DNA from: Juglans regia
Taxonomy: Eukaryota; Streptophyta; Magnoliopsida; Fagales; Juglandaceae
NCBI RefSeq assembly: GCF_001411555.2
Contig: NC_049907.1
Coordinates: 32,253,734 to 32,317,733 of the forward strand
Length of the DNA stretch: 64,000 nt
Reading direction: 5' to 3'
The stretch's first letter is position 1. Each line of letters begins with the position of its first letter. This document shows positions 1-10,880 of the stretch, in pieces. Both the position numbers and the translations under genes were made by a program. Below the pieces are notes generated by a model. That model was given only the letters and a program-made list of their open reading frames with translations. It did no database searches and was not told where the DNA came from.

Positions 1-539
1 TAAAAAGTTTAAGAAAAGATTAAGCATGATTAAGCTTCAAAACAAAGCTTAAAGTGCACTAACCTCAAGTATTATGGTTAATGGCCTTTGCAAATTTTCA
101 AAACTTAATTTGGGTACTTTGAGTGTGATTTGGGCTTAAGGAAACCAATGGTATGGTGTATTGGGTCTTTGGTCTTTGAATGGTAAAATGAGTCCAAAAT
201 GGCTATGGGCCATATGAGCTTGAAAAGGGCCAATGGTCCAATCTACACCAAAAGCCTTATGCCTTCCTATACTTGGACCAAGACTAGCCTTCATTTCCTA
301 AGGGCTTGGTTCAAGTTTTTTTTTTTCTTGGGCTAGGCCCATGAATGTACTTGGGTCCTAAAAAGCCTCACCAAAATTACTAATGGGCTTGCCGCTCTAA
401 TCCTTAGCTCAGTAACACTAAGTACCAACATTAATGCTAATCTCACTATCAACTTTAATGAAAGTGATTAAGCCATAATTAAGAGCCTAATCTAGAGTAC
501 TTAAGGGTTAATCAAAAGTTAATTAAGCGGGGTGTTACA
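1..539 (-). repeat. 5' end of a long LTR, reverse orientation, cut by the window edge
   Basis: Read on the minus strand from 539, this begins TGTAACACCCCGC, a typical Ty3/gypsy chromovirus LTR start. It matches the LTR starting at 5213 on the plus strand over its full length, about 95% by eye. It looks inserted into another LTR fragment at 540. Its far end lies outside the window, so TSD and length cannot be checked. Confidence 0.8.
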
Positions 540-745
540 CTTCCTCTTGGTCATCGTTGCTTCTTACTAAACTTGTTACAACTTCTACCATTCCAGTTGG
601 GGAATGGTAGTTGAAACTACCACAATGAGATTTCGAGAAATCTGAGCAAGTAATCACACAACATACCACCGTTAACACATGGTAGTGGAAACTACCACAA
701 TGAGATTTTAGGAAATCTCAACAAGTAATCACACAACCGGAATGG
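540..745 (-). repeat. LTR fragment carrying a duplicated hairpin module
   Basis: On the minus strand this resembles the LTR segment at 57640-57720. It contains the GAGATTT/AAATCTC and TGGTAGT/ACTACCA hairpins twice (around 605-660 and 680-738), a tandem duplication of about 75 bp. It meets a plus-strand LTR of the same family near 745-755, forming a palindrome. No gene is seen in it. Confidence 0.65.
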
Positions 746-1416
746 TTTAGTACCATTCTCCAACCGAATGGTAGAAGTTGTTACAGGTATAGTAGATGAC
801 ACCCATGACCACGAGGAAGAGAATGGCACCCCTCCTACGGAGAGGATCATGCCTAAGATGGCTGCAAGTCGGCCTGAGCCCTCTATCATGGAGCGACTCA
901 AGGGCATTGATCGAGAAATCTCTAGGATACTTGAATTCATTGCGGAATTTAGATGGCATAACAATCAGGATCAAGATAGGACCTTGGAAAAGCTTGTGAA
1001 GCCCGAACCCTCTTGAAGAAAATGGAAACTTAAGTTGTTTCGTGGAAAACAAAAAAGAAGAGACTTATAGTTTAGATCTCTGCTTTTGTGAAACTATGTT
1101 TTGAGGAGGTCCCGTGTTTTGGGAGATTTAAATTATACATACTTTTGGGATGCTATATCTTTATGATACATGTTTATGTTTTGGATAATGTTGGGATATG
1201 ATGTTAGTACGGTGCCATGTGCTTTGCAATTACTTATCGCATTGCTTAGACTATTCGTCCTTTACTATTTTTCCACTGCTATGTTATTGCATACTGCTTG
1301 TTTTACTTAGATTCATAGCATAATATATGTCATGTATGAGGGGCATGTAGCCATGTGTTACATGTCCCGATGTTTCAATCAGCGTCCAATCCCAAAGCTG
1401 GGGATAGGGCACCACA
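746..1416 (+). repeat. 3' part of the 5' LTR of element A
   Basis: It matches 57690-58222, the 3' part of LTR F. Shared blocks include the stretch after the hairpin module (gaatggta..gttgttacagg) and the terminal block with 'gtgttacatgtcccga'. It ends ...CACCACA at 1416, followed after five bases by a primer binding site, so this is the 3' end of a 5' LTR. Short open frames inside it are not believed. Confidence 0.7.
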
Positions 1417-1421
1417 GAGCA

Positions 1422-1433
1422 TGGTATCAGAGC
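1422..1433 (+). other. Primer binding site (initiator tRNA-Met) of element A
   Basis: TGGTATCAGAGC is the standard plant retrotransposon primer binding site, complementary to the 3' end of initiator tRNA-Met. It lies five bases after the LTR end. Confidence 0.85.
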
Positions 1434-1764
1434 AATTACGTCTCTGGGTAAACTCACACATTTTCCTAGGAATGCATGGTACATTTAACTATGTTTGAGA
1501 TCTGTAGTTGTAGGCTTGGATCTTATAGCTATAGGCTCGAATCTAGAGGAAGAAGAAGATATGCCCGTATGATTGCGAGTTCCAGAGAGGAAAGGTTATC
1601 CTTCTCTAAGGTAGGGACTAACCCACGTTGGTTTTGTGCATTTTTAGGAGAAGGAAATCATGATTCTAAACCAGCGCAAGAACACATCTCCAAGAGGTGG
1701 GGATTAGGAGATTGGGAATCCTCCATTGGAAGGGGGACAAGCTATAGCAGAAGCCATTCGCCAG

Positions 1765-2615
1765 ATGACTGAGGTGGTATGCATTCAAATGGAATAAAGA
1801 CAAAACACTAGACAAGTACCACTCAGAGGGGAACAAGGATGTACTTACGAGAAGTTCATGGTGTATAGATACCCGAATTTCGTTGGAATGAAAGGACCTT
1901 TAAAGGCTAACAGGTGGCTTATTGATCTAGAAAGAACTTTCGAAGTTAGCAGATACTCGAAAGAGCAGAAGGTCCAGTACACAGGTCACATGCTTCAAGG
2001 AGAAGCTGTAATCTAGTGGCACACTAAGCGGCAAATTTTGGCCCAAGAATTGGGAATCTGACTGCACACACTTGGGATTGATTTAAGACAGAGTTTGATA
2101 ATCGTTTCTTTCCAGAAACGGCTAAGCAGCAAAAAACTTTGGAGTTTGCAAGTTTGACCCAAGGGAATATGACGGTCGATCAGTACGCTGCTCGTTTTAT
2201 GGAGATGGGGAGGTTCGTACCTCATTTAATCAGTATCGAGAGGATGCAAGCAAGGAAGTTCCAGGACAGTTTGCTACCTCGTATCCTAAACCAGGTAGCA
2301 TGCCTACAAATAGAAAATTTTCAAGAATTGGTCAATGTAGCTTCGATAACAGAGGCGGAGCAACGGAGACTAATTGCACAGGCTCAAGAGGACAGGAAAA
2401 GAGGATTCACTTACTCGTCAGGAGGTAGTACGGGAAAACGAAAGTCCCCTATAACTCCGAGCAAAGGAAAGGGCGTGGTAGCTAGGAACGCAGAGCCCAT
2501 CACCCTACCACCTTGTCGCCAATGCGGGAAGAGGCATAGTGGAGAGTGTTGTAGGGCCACGAGAGCATGTGTTAGATGTGGTCAAGTCGACCATATGATC
2601 CAGGATTGTCCATAG
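1765..2615 (+). pseudogene. gag of element A (broken)
   Basis: Capsid-type gag. The first part, with the stretch YPNFVGMKGPLKANRWL and 'LERTFEV', has in-frame stops. A longer open piece runs 2139-2615 (158 codons), with the helical gag core (FASLTQGNMTVDQYAARF) and a C-terminal CCHC zinc knuckle (CVRCGQVDHMIQDC) preceded by CRQCGKRHSGEC. In the family this protein packages element RNA in a cytoplasmic particle. Stops near 1800, 2010 and 2060 make it non-functional. Confidence 0.8.
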
Positions 2616-2825
2616 ATTACGCTTGGAGAAGCATCAACGCCAAGCGCTAAACCCAAGACTATAGCAAAAGCCAAAGTTTATGCTATTAAGCTAGAAAAGG
2701 TAGACCTAGAAGATGATGAGACGGCAAATGCAAGAGTGATTATTGGTAACATTTCCAACTTTGCCTTAATTCATAGATAGCTTTTGTTTGGGAATTTTGA
2801 GTAACTATAGTTACCTCTTTAGTTA

Positions 2826-5212
2826 AAGTCAGATTGAAGCAGTACATGGTGTGTGCTTTGTTTGATTCCAGAGCATCAAGGTCTTTTGTCTCTAGTAGAT
2901 GCATACGACAATGTGAGCTTGAGGCTAAGCTAATGTCTCAAAAAGTTTTAGTAGCTATTCCAGATGGGAAAGTAATCGGTTGCACAAGTGTAGTTAAGAA
3001 TTGCTCGTAGGAAATTGCAGACTTAGTTTTGACTGCAGATTTGATTGTCTTCCATTTGATGGAATTCGACCTTATCCAGGTATGGACTGGTTGTCTAGGC
3101 ATATTATGCCAAGATAGACTGTCGAAGGTGGGAAGTGGTATTCGATCTACTTGCATGAGAAATGATCTGTTATATGGGTGACACTGTTCGACTTCATCTG
3201 TCTATGGTAACGGCTAAACAAGTCAAGAATAGTTTGATGAACAGGGACATTGTTTTTCTAGTAATAATGATGGATGTAACGGCAGGACCTTAAGAAATCC
3301 AAGGAATTCTTGTGATTGAGGACTTTCCTAGAGTCTTCGCCGATGAACTACCTGGATTACCCCCAGAACGAGAGACAAAATTTTTAAATTTAGCTTGAAC
3401 CGGCCACAGCCCAAGTGCATAAGGCTCCCTATCGAATGGCCCCAACATAGTTGAAAGAGCTTAAGGTGCAGATTGAAGAGTTTCTAGTGAAGGGTTTTAT
3501 CCGACCTAGCTCATCGCCGTGGGGAGCACTGGTCTTGTTTGTTAAGAAAAATAACGAGACTCTTCGGATGTGTATCGATTATAGGGAATTGAACAAGGTG
3601 ATTGTCAAGAATAAATATCCCTTGCCAAGGATAGACGATCTGTTTGATTAATTACAAGGAGTTGCGATTTTCTCAAAGATTGATCTACGATCCGGATATC
3701 ATCAACTTAGAATCAGGGAGTAGAATTAAGGAGCAAGACGTCTCTAAGACTGCTTTTCGAACTCGCCATGGACACTTTGAGTTACTAGTCATGCCTTTTT
3801 GATTGACAAATGCCCCTGTAGCATTTATGGAGCTGATGAATCGGATCTTCCTGCAATACTTGGATAGTTTTGTAGTAGTGTTCTTAGATGACATATTGAT
3901 CTACTCCCATGATGAGGAAGAGCATAAGAGGCACTTGAGGATTGTATTGGAGATATTACAGGAACATCGGTTCTATGCCAAACTTAGTAAGTGTGAGTTT
4001 TGGCTCCACGAAATAAAATTTTTAGGACATGTCATTTCCTGTAAAAGAGTGGCAATGGACCTTGCTAAGATTAATGATGTAACAGAGTGGCAAAGGCCAA
4101 CTAATGCTCATGAAGTACATAGTTTTATTGGTTTAGTAAGATACTACCGAAGGTTTGTAGAAGGGTTTTCTAGACTTTCTAACCCTTTAACGGCAATGAC
4201 AAGGAAGAATGCTAGATATGTATGGACTGAGCAGTGTGAGAAGAGTTTTTAGGAGTTGAAGAAGAGGTTGACTTCGGCCCCAATATTAGCACTACCAGAA
4301 CCTCACAAGCCCTACGTGGTCTATAGTGATGCCTCTAAGATGGGTTTGGGATGCGTTCTAATGCAAGAAGGAAGAGTCATCGCTTATGCTTCGCGACAAC
4401 TCAAGGATCATGAACGAAATTATCCAACCCATGACTTGGAGTTGGCAGCGGTAGTTTTTGCACTAAAGATTTGGAAGCACTATTTGTACGAAGAGAAATG
4501 CAAAGTGTACATGGATCACAAAAGTCTCAAGTACCAGTTCAGTCAGAAAATATGAATATGAGGCAACGGAGATGCGTGGAAACCATTAGTGATTACCAGT
4601 GTGAGATCAAATATCACCTTGGCAAGGCTAACGTTGTAGCTGACGCACTTAGCTGCAAAGCTTAAGATAGACTTTCCATCTATCTTGGCAAGATTGAGGA
4701 ATCTAATGATTGGAGATCCGCAGTAGTACAAGAGTTTATATCTGTGACTGAAGAAGAAATCCTGGAAGGTTAGTGTAAGGATGAGAAATTGCAGAAGCTT
4801 TGACAGAAGATTCTGAAATTAGAAGGACCACAACATTTCTCTATTGGAAGGAATGAGATGCTCTTTTATAATGAGAGGAAAGTGATTCTTAATATCGCTG
4901 AGCTGAAGGAAAAGATAGTAAGGGAGGCTCATTGCACCCCTTACACAGCACACCCTGGCAGTACAAATATGTACCAAGATTTGAAAGGTCAGTTCTGGTG
5001 GGACAAAATTAAGAAGGAAGTGGCAGAGTTTGTGGCAAAATGCTCCATTTGCCAATTGGTAAAAGCTGAACGTTACAAACTGGCAGATGACCTACAGTCA
5101 TTGCCTATCCAGAGTGGAAATGGGAAGATGTATCGGAGGACTTTGTAATAGGTCTGCCAAGGACGTCGTCAGGAAAGAGCACACATTTTCTACCCATAGC
5201 TAACACAGATTC
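2826..5212 (+). pseudogene. pol of element A (protease, RT, RNase H, integrase N-end; broken)
   Basis: Protease near 2855-2890 reads FDSRAS where the family has DSGAS, so the active-site glycine is lost. RT spans about 3450-4250 in several frames, with FLDDILIYS at about 3882-3908 as the catalytic block. RNase H spans 4256-4665 ([10 protein letters not shown].., 'DLELAAV', 'DHKSLK'). The integrase H2C2 zinc finger lies at about 4930-5070 (H-x-H..CSIC). The frame ends soon after GLPRT, before the rest of the integrase core. At least eight stops or shifts are visible. Confidence 0.85.
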
Positions 5213-6119
5213 TGTAACACCCCGCTTAATTAACTTTTGATTAACCCTTAAATACTCTAGATTAGGCTTTTAATTATGGCTTAATCACTTTCATTAAGGT
5301 TGATAGTGAGATTAGCATTAATGTTGGTACTTAGTGTTAATGAGCTAAGGATTAGAGAGGCAAGCCCATTAGTAATTTTGGTGAGGCTTTTTAGGACCCA
5401 AGTACATTCATGGGCTTAGCCCAAGAAAAAAAACTTGAACCAAGCCCTTAGGAAATGAAGGCTAGTCTTGGTCCAAGTATAGGAAGGCATAAGGCTTTTG
5501 GTGTAGATTGGACCCTTGGCCTTTTTCAAGCTCATATGGCCCATAGCCATTTTGGATTCATTTTACCATTCAAGGACCAAAGGCCCAATACACCATACCA
5601 TTGGTTTCCTTAAGCCCAAATCACACTCAAAGTACCCAAATTAAGTTTTGAAAATTTGCTAAGGCCATTAACCATCATACTTGAGGTTAGTGCACTTTAA
5701 GCTATGCTTTGAAGCTTAATCATGCTTAATCTTTTCTTAAACTTTTTAATTCAAATTTTCTTTAATTAATACTCCCTTAAACCATGATTAGAATATGTTA
5801 ATACCCTAGCTAAACCATTCCACATGTCATTAAGAAAAAATGACATAACAAGCCCAAACCATGCTTCAATCGGTTTTGTGCATTGGCCTTTGTAATGCTT
5901 GGACTGTTTTGCCCTTGGGTCCAACATTTTTGTGGTTTATCCTCAAGGATAATATGGTCCTTAAACACCTTATGAGACCCTCCAAAACTTAGTTTGAGCC
6001 TTGGACGAAATTGGTTGCATCAACCAACTCAAAGAACCAAACTGGGTGCACCTTGGTCTAGTTTGTGTAGGAACCAATTGGATTGAGTTTGAACCAGCCT
6101 CCTGCCATGGTTTGCACCA
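5213..6119 (+). repeat. Left part of a long Ty3/gypsy LTR (continues at 8900)
   Basis: Starts TGTAACACCCCGC directly after A's broken integrase, with no polypurine tract before it. It is interrupted at 6120-6124 by a solo LTR with target duplication CCACC and resumes at 8900. It is the inverted partner of 1-539. No gene. Confidence 0.8.
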
Positions 6120-6124
6120 CCACC

Positions 6125-8894
6125 TGTAACGACCCGATCCTATATTTATTTATTTTTTTGGTATAAAATTTGAATAATTTTATTAAGCTCAATAAATGAG
6201 TTAAAGCCCATTAGAAATTTATCGGATAGATTATATTAGGCTTCATTATTATTTTTATTATTATTAATATTATTATTAAACCTCCAAACTCATGAATCCT
6301 CTTCATAATAAAAATCCTCCCTATCGGATTTTTCTTCTATCAATTTCAAACAATCCACTCACTTGCACATGCACGTCTCTTCCTTTATTTTTTCTCTAGG
6401 GTTTTCCACCATGTTTTTTTTTTTTTATATACACGTACGAGAACTTTGATGGTTGCCGCAATAGCCCTCCATAACGTAGACTCCACACTATGGTAGATTT
6501 CCATTCATGCACGGTTTAGTTTATGTCCGTCTATCTATGCATGCACGGGCTTCATCCGTTTTCCTCCACATTCACGTTTCTCATCCTAGGGTTTTCCTCT
6601 TGGCTCTCAATTGGCTAGGTTTATAAATAGGTTAGGCCCTCCTTTGCATGAAAGGCATAGCCACTGCCGCCAACGTCTTGATACACTCATGCACACAGAG
6701 CACACCTTTCACAAACCTCCTCCCCTCAAAACCGCATCACGTCCAGGAACACAACCTCCACCACCTTCCCTCAGTTAGTCCAGCAGACCACCTTTCCCTC
6801 CACCATAAATCCCAAAAAATAACTTCACTGCCAAGTTGGTCCACGTTTTTCCTCCACGCACTGAACCACTGCACGCCACCGGGAACCCACTGCACCACCT
6901 TGCCAAAGCCAAGCAAACCACGTCTCAGCTCCTCCCTCTGGCCACCCCGTAGCCCAGCTAGCAGAACCACTGCACGGCCTGCCCTCGGAAAAGCCATCAA
7001 CCCGCTGCCATCCTCCCATGTTTTCCACACCCAAAAACAGAGCACTGAGCTCTTCGACCGTAAGCCACAGCCCAGCCACCCTCAGCCACAGAACACGCCG
7101 ACCAGCACAACCCTGAGGCACCCACTCCATCCCGGTAAGCCCACGACCATCGTCGTCCCCCTCTTTCTCTTGGTTTGTTTGCGGCTTGACTGAACTTCCA
7201 CTCTCCTCCTTTCGGTGTCAACTCCTTCTCTCCTCCTCTCGACGTCATACCACCACTGCCCAGAGAACCCAGTCGTGTCTCCGGTCCTTCCTCAGCCACC
7301 CAGAGCCGCCGCGCATCAGCTTCCTCTCTCGGTGAGCATCGCACCCCCTAACCAGATTGCATGCATATCCTTTCACGCGTAATGCCAAACCGAATCCATG
7401 CAACCCGTAAATCAATATTTGTTTTTTTGTTAGTTAAATTACAAAAATGCCCCTCTATTTTTGTTTTTCCAAAATGCCCATGTACAGTATGTTGTTTTCC
7501 AAAAATATCCTTGCTTATTTTAGACTAACGGGTAAGGATATTTTAGTGTCAGGAAGCGTTTAGGTTTAGAAAATATAGACTATTTTAGTAGTTTAGGTTT
7601 TTAAATAGAGTCACTTATTTAATTAGAAATTTATGCAAAATACATGTTTATTTTTATAGGCGACCGATTACGTGCCGAAAATAGTGGATTAGCATTGCAA
7701 GGTAAGTAGCATGATTATATCCTTACACATATGTACGGTAAACTGTTTATTTTTTTATATAAGATATTATGCATGTATGCCCTTCATTGAAAGTCCCTTT
7801 TTACGTACCCAAAACATGATAAAAGGTCATGATTTTATGTGAAAGTTTATGAATATTGATGATCTTATGTGATAATTTATACATTAAAATAATTATGGGA
7901 GTCATACATGATTTTATGTGAGAGATTATTCACAGAATTATTTATTAAATGCATGATTTTATGTGAAAGATTATTAATTTATTCATAAAATTATTTATGA
8001 AATGCATTATTTTATGTGAGAGTTATTTCATAAATTTTTTCATGAAAAGTCATGAATTTATGTGAGGAAACATATATCACGATATTATGAAAGAATGCGA
8101 TTTAATTTGAAATTTATGATACGATGTGACAAGTATGTATGTGATTTCTTTTGAAATCTATGAAATGACAAGTATGCAAGTATGATTTGATAAAATATGT
8201 AACGACCTATGTTATGATATGGAAACGGTACCTATGTTATGGGCATATTGCATTGCCAGGTCGTGCATGCTGGTAGTGCACCCAGTATGTCTTCCTTATG
8301 TATGGATTCCACAACCCGCAGCCACGGGCGGAATCGAAATCTATTTAAATTCGCTAACCCTAACTCACGGGGGTCAACAGTGGGTAATAGCCTATGATAA
8401 GTGAAAGATAAGTTAATGTTAATGTTCATGTTATTTATGAATGTATTTATGAATATGCACGCTTTTCAAGAAACCTTATGTTTATTATGTTTATTGTATG
8501 ATATGTTGCTTATTGAGTATTCGACTCATTTTAGTTTATTTTTTTTTATGTTTTTAAACCACCCCAGGTGATGACATTTATGAAGATGAGACTGCAGGAC
8601 AGGACTTGACCCAAGGAGGCGAGACAGAGGCCTAGACAGATTATGCTATAATTATTTTTATGGTTTAAAGTTTAAATAAATTATTTTGATAAACACATGA
8701 GACTTCCGTATTTTTCATAAGAGCTTCCGCAGACTTTATTTTGGATTTTCAGTATTTATTGAAGTTTGTTATTTTATGAAAATCTTTCGCATCTGGTGCA
8801 TTGTTAAAAAGAAAAAGTTTTAAGTTCAAGTTTAGTAGTAGCACACTGGCTCCCCGAAAATTCTAAAATGTCCTTTCGGGAACGGGGTGTTACA
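6125..8894 (+). mobile_element. Solo LTR, 2.77 kb, with 5-bp target duplication CCACC
   Basis: Begins TGTAACGACCC and ends GGGGTGTTACA. It is flanked by CCACC at 6120-6124 and 8895-8899. Both flanks belong to one host LTR, so the element sits inside another LTR. There is no primer site or polypurine tract beside it, as expected after LTR-LTR recombination removed the body. A TATA box lies at 6621. The GC-rich stretch 6650-7340 is open in several frames on both strands through base composition and is not called a gene. 7700-8180 is AT-rich with repeated 'catgattttatgtgaaag'. Confidence 0.9.
6621..6629 (+). promoter_or_regulatory. TATA box of the solo LTR
   Basis: TTATAAATA sits about 500 bp into the LTR, the usual U3 position, and is followed by a C-rich transcribed-type region. 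Inferred from motif and position only. Confidence 0.55.
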
Positions 8895-8899
8895 CCACC

Positions 8900-10880
8900 C
8901 CACGCCACCTCCTTCTCCACCCAATCACCAAGAAGACTCATGGCCATCATGAAGGATTTTGACTCATTTTTGTTGTCCAAAAAGATCCAAAATCGAACTG
9001 ATTTTCTGCCACCACAAAACCACCTTCATCCACCTGTTTTCAAGAGTGGTTTGAGGGATCTTCTGCCATCCAAATGATGCCCCATGACCTGGAGTCATCT
9101 ACAGGACCCTTGCAGCTACTGTGGATAGGAAATGATGGTGGTTTAGGGCACTATTCCATTCTGCACAAGTGACCTAAGCTCATGCAAGCAAATCTGGAAA
9201 TTTTCCAGATTTAAGCACCTCCCACTTCACCCAATCACCAAGCACCCAAGCCAACGTCTCTCACCCCTTGGCCACCTATAAATACTTCCCTCCCCTTCTA
9301 ATTTCACCCACACCACAGCTCCAAGTATCATCTTGAGCCTTAAGAGCATTTCCCCCTCTTAGAGATCAAAAGAGTGCAAACCGAGTGAGTTTTGGTGAGT
9401 TCTTGAGTGTTCTTGTGTAAGGCAGTCTAGAGAGCTTGGAAGGCCACAAAATTTGTAAGTTTTCTTCCTTTTGATCTTAGTTAGCATGTCAAGTTTTTTT
9501 TCCAAGTGTTTGTACGAAATTTGGTTGAGTTTTGAGAAGGTTATGATGCTTAATGCAAAACCGGGTCAATTAAAGGAAGGTTTGAATGATTGAATGTTTT
9601 TAATTGGAAGTTTAGCTATGGCATGTCCTAAGCATTATTTGATATGATTTATAAATATCCTAACGTGATTATGGAAGGTTAAATTTGTGATTAGAAGCAT
9701 GTCATGATTGGTTTTAAATATATCTTGTTTTGATCATCAAGCATGAATCGGTTTTAAGCATATTGGTGATTAAGGATTTCTTAGTTTTGATTAAGTGTTG
9801 GGATGAACTTGATTACTCAAGGATTAGAATTCATAATATCCCTAAAGATGTTAGTGATCATTAATGATTAAAGAAAATCTCACATGCATGCATTCATAGG
9901 GATCAATAGTTGAAAATACACATAGGTATCAACTAGGATGCATGCCACGGGTTGGGACTAATTGGAAAAGTTCCACTTTGAATATTGGAAATATAATGGC
10001 ATAGATAGTTTTAGAATGCCAAAAATATGAATTCCGTGAAATTTGGTTAAATTTGGAGTTCGTTTGCAATTAGTGAAAATTTAGGGCCTAAATGGCAATT
10101 TTTGAAAGTCTAGGGATATTTTTGTAAATATCCAATTTTTGAAGCCTTTGATTTTGAACCTATCCATAAGAGTATTAATCCTAACTTAGTATACACACGA
10201 TTTACGCAGCTACGATGCTAATTTCAAATTTCTCCAAAAGTTTGTAAGTTGGCCTCTAACTTACACCTTGATAAATTTCTTATGAATTATGGATAAATGC
10301 TTCATTTATTCTTCAATTATCATTTTGAGCATAAATTATCATGTTATATGAAATATTAAGTGCATACTTACATAACATATGACATTTTCACCATTTTTGC
10401 ATATTACACTTATAAATGTCATTTTTTGCATGAAATTTACTACATATGCACATGTCATGAAAAATATATTTTTTTAAAAGCATAGCATGAAAATCATTTT
10501 TGTCACGATCCCAAAAGCCAGGATGGAGAATTATCTTGGTGGAACTCCTCTATCCACTCTGGAGTGTTTAATAATGGAGTGGTAACCCTTGAGTTGACAA
10601 AGAACAGTCAATAGGTTTCGAATGGGTTCTTTTTAAAGAACGCTGGAGCGAAGTCAACATGTTATGACACCTAACGCTGGTGGGTGTACACGTTATAATT
10701 TTTATGATCTTATGTTATTTACCAATGCATTGATAATGAGTCTATAGACAACGTAGTTTCAACGTAAGTTATACTACGGTCACCGGCAGGTACTTACAGT
10801 GCATATGGGGAATTGTGACACTACCACATGTTATGTTATTAATTAAGATAATGATGTAAGTCTATGATGAAGAAAATTTA
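8900..10880 (+). repeat. Right part of the long LTR begun at 5213
   Basis: Continues the LTR after the solo insertion, with a TATA box at 9276. The block at 10500-10690 (tcacgatcccaaaag.., ctctggagtgtttaa, acctaacgctggtggg) matches LTR F at 57020-57200, so the two LTR families are related. It stops at 10881, where another LTR starts, so its own 3' end is not present. No gene. Confidence 0.7.
9276..9284 (+). promoter_or_regulatory. TATA box in the long LTR
   Basis: CTATAAATA is followed about 30 bp later by a C/A-rich stretch typical of plant LTR transcription starts. Motif and position only. Confidence 0.55.

Larger units (their letters stand above)
1417..5212 (+). mobile_element. Element A: decayed Tekay-like Ty3/gypsy chromovirus, internal region
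   Basis: The order is primer site, gag with a zinc knuckle, protease, reverse transcriptase, RNase H and integrase zinc finger, all on the plus strand and broken by many stops and frameshifts. The integrase stops just after its first catalytic block, at 5212, where an LTR begins (5213). No polypurine tract precedes that LTR, so this is not A's own intact 3' end. The rest of the integrase and any chromodomain are missing. The RT style ([11 protein letters not shown].., FLDDILIYS) fits the Tekay/Del group, an assignment made from memory of the family. Confidence 0.85.

Noticed and set aside
768..1016. 82-codon plus-strand frame with an acidic start
   Set aside because: Part of an LTR; the matching stretch at 57720-57900 has stops, so the frame is not conserved.
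6648..7344. 181-codon plus-strand frame and overlapping minus-strand frames in the solo LTR
   Set aside because: C-rich composition removes stops on both strands. The peptide is low in information (Pro, Ser, Thr, His) with no domain, and it sits in a transcribed-leader position of an LTR.
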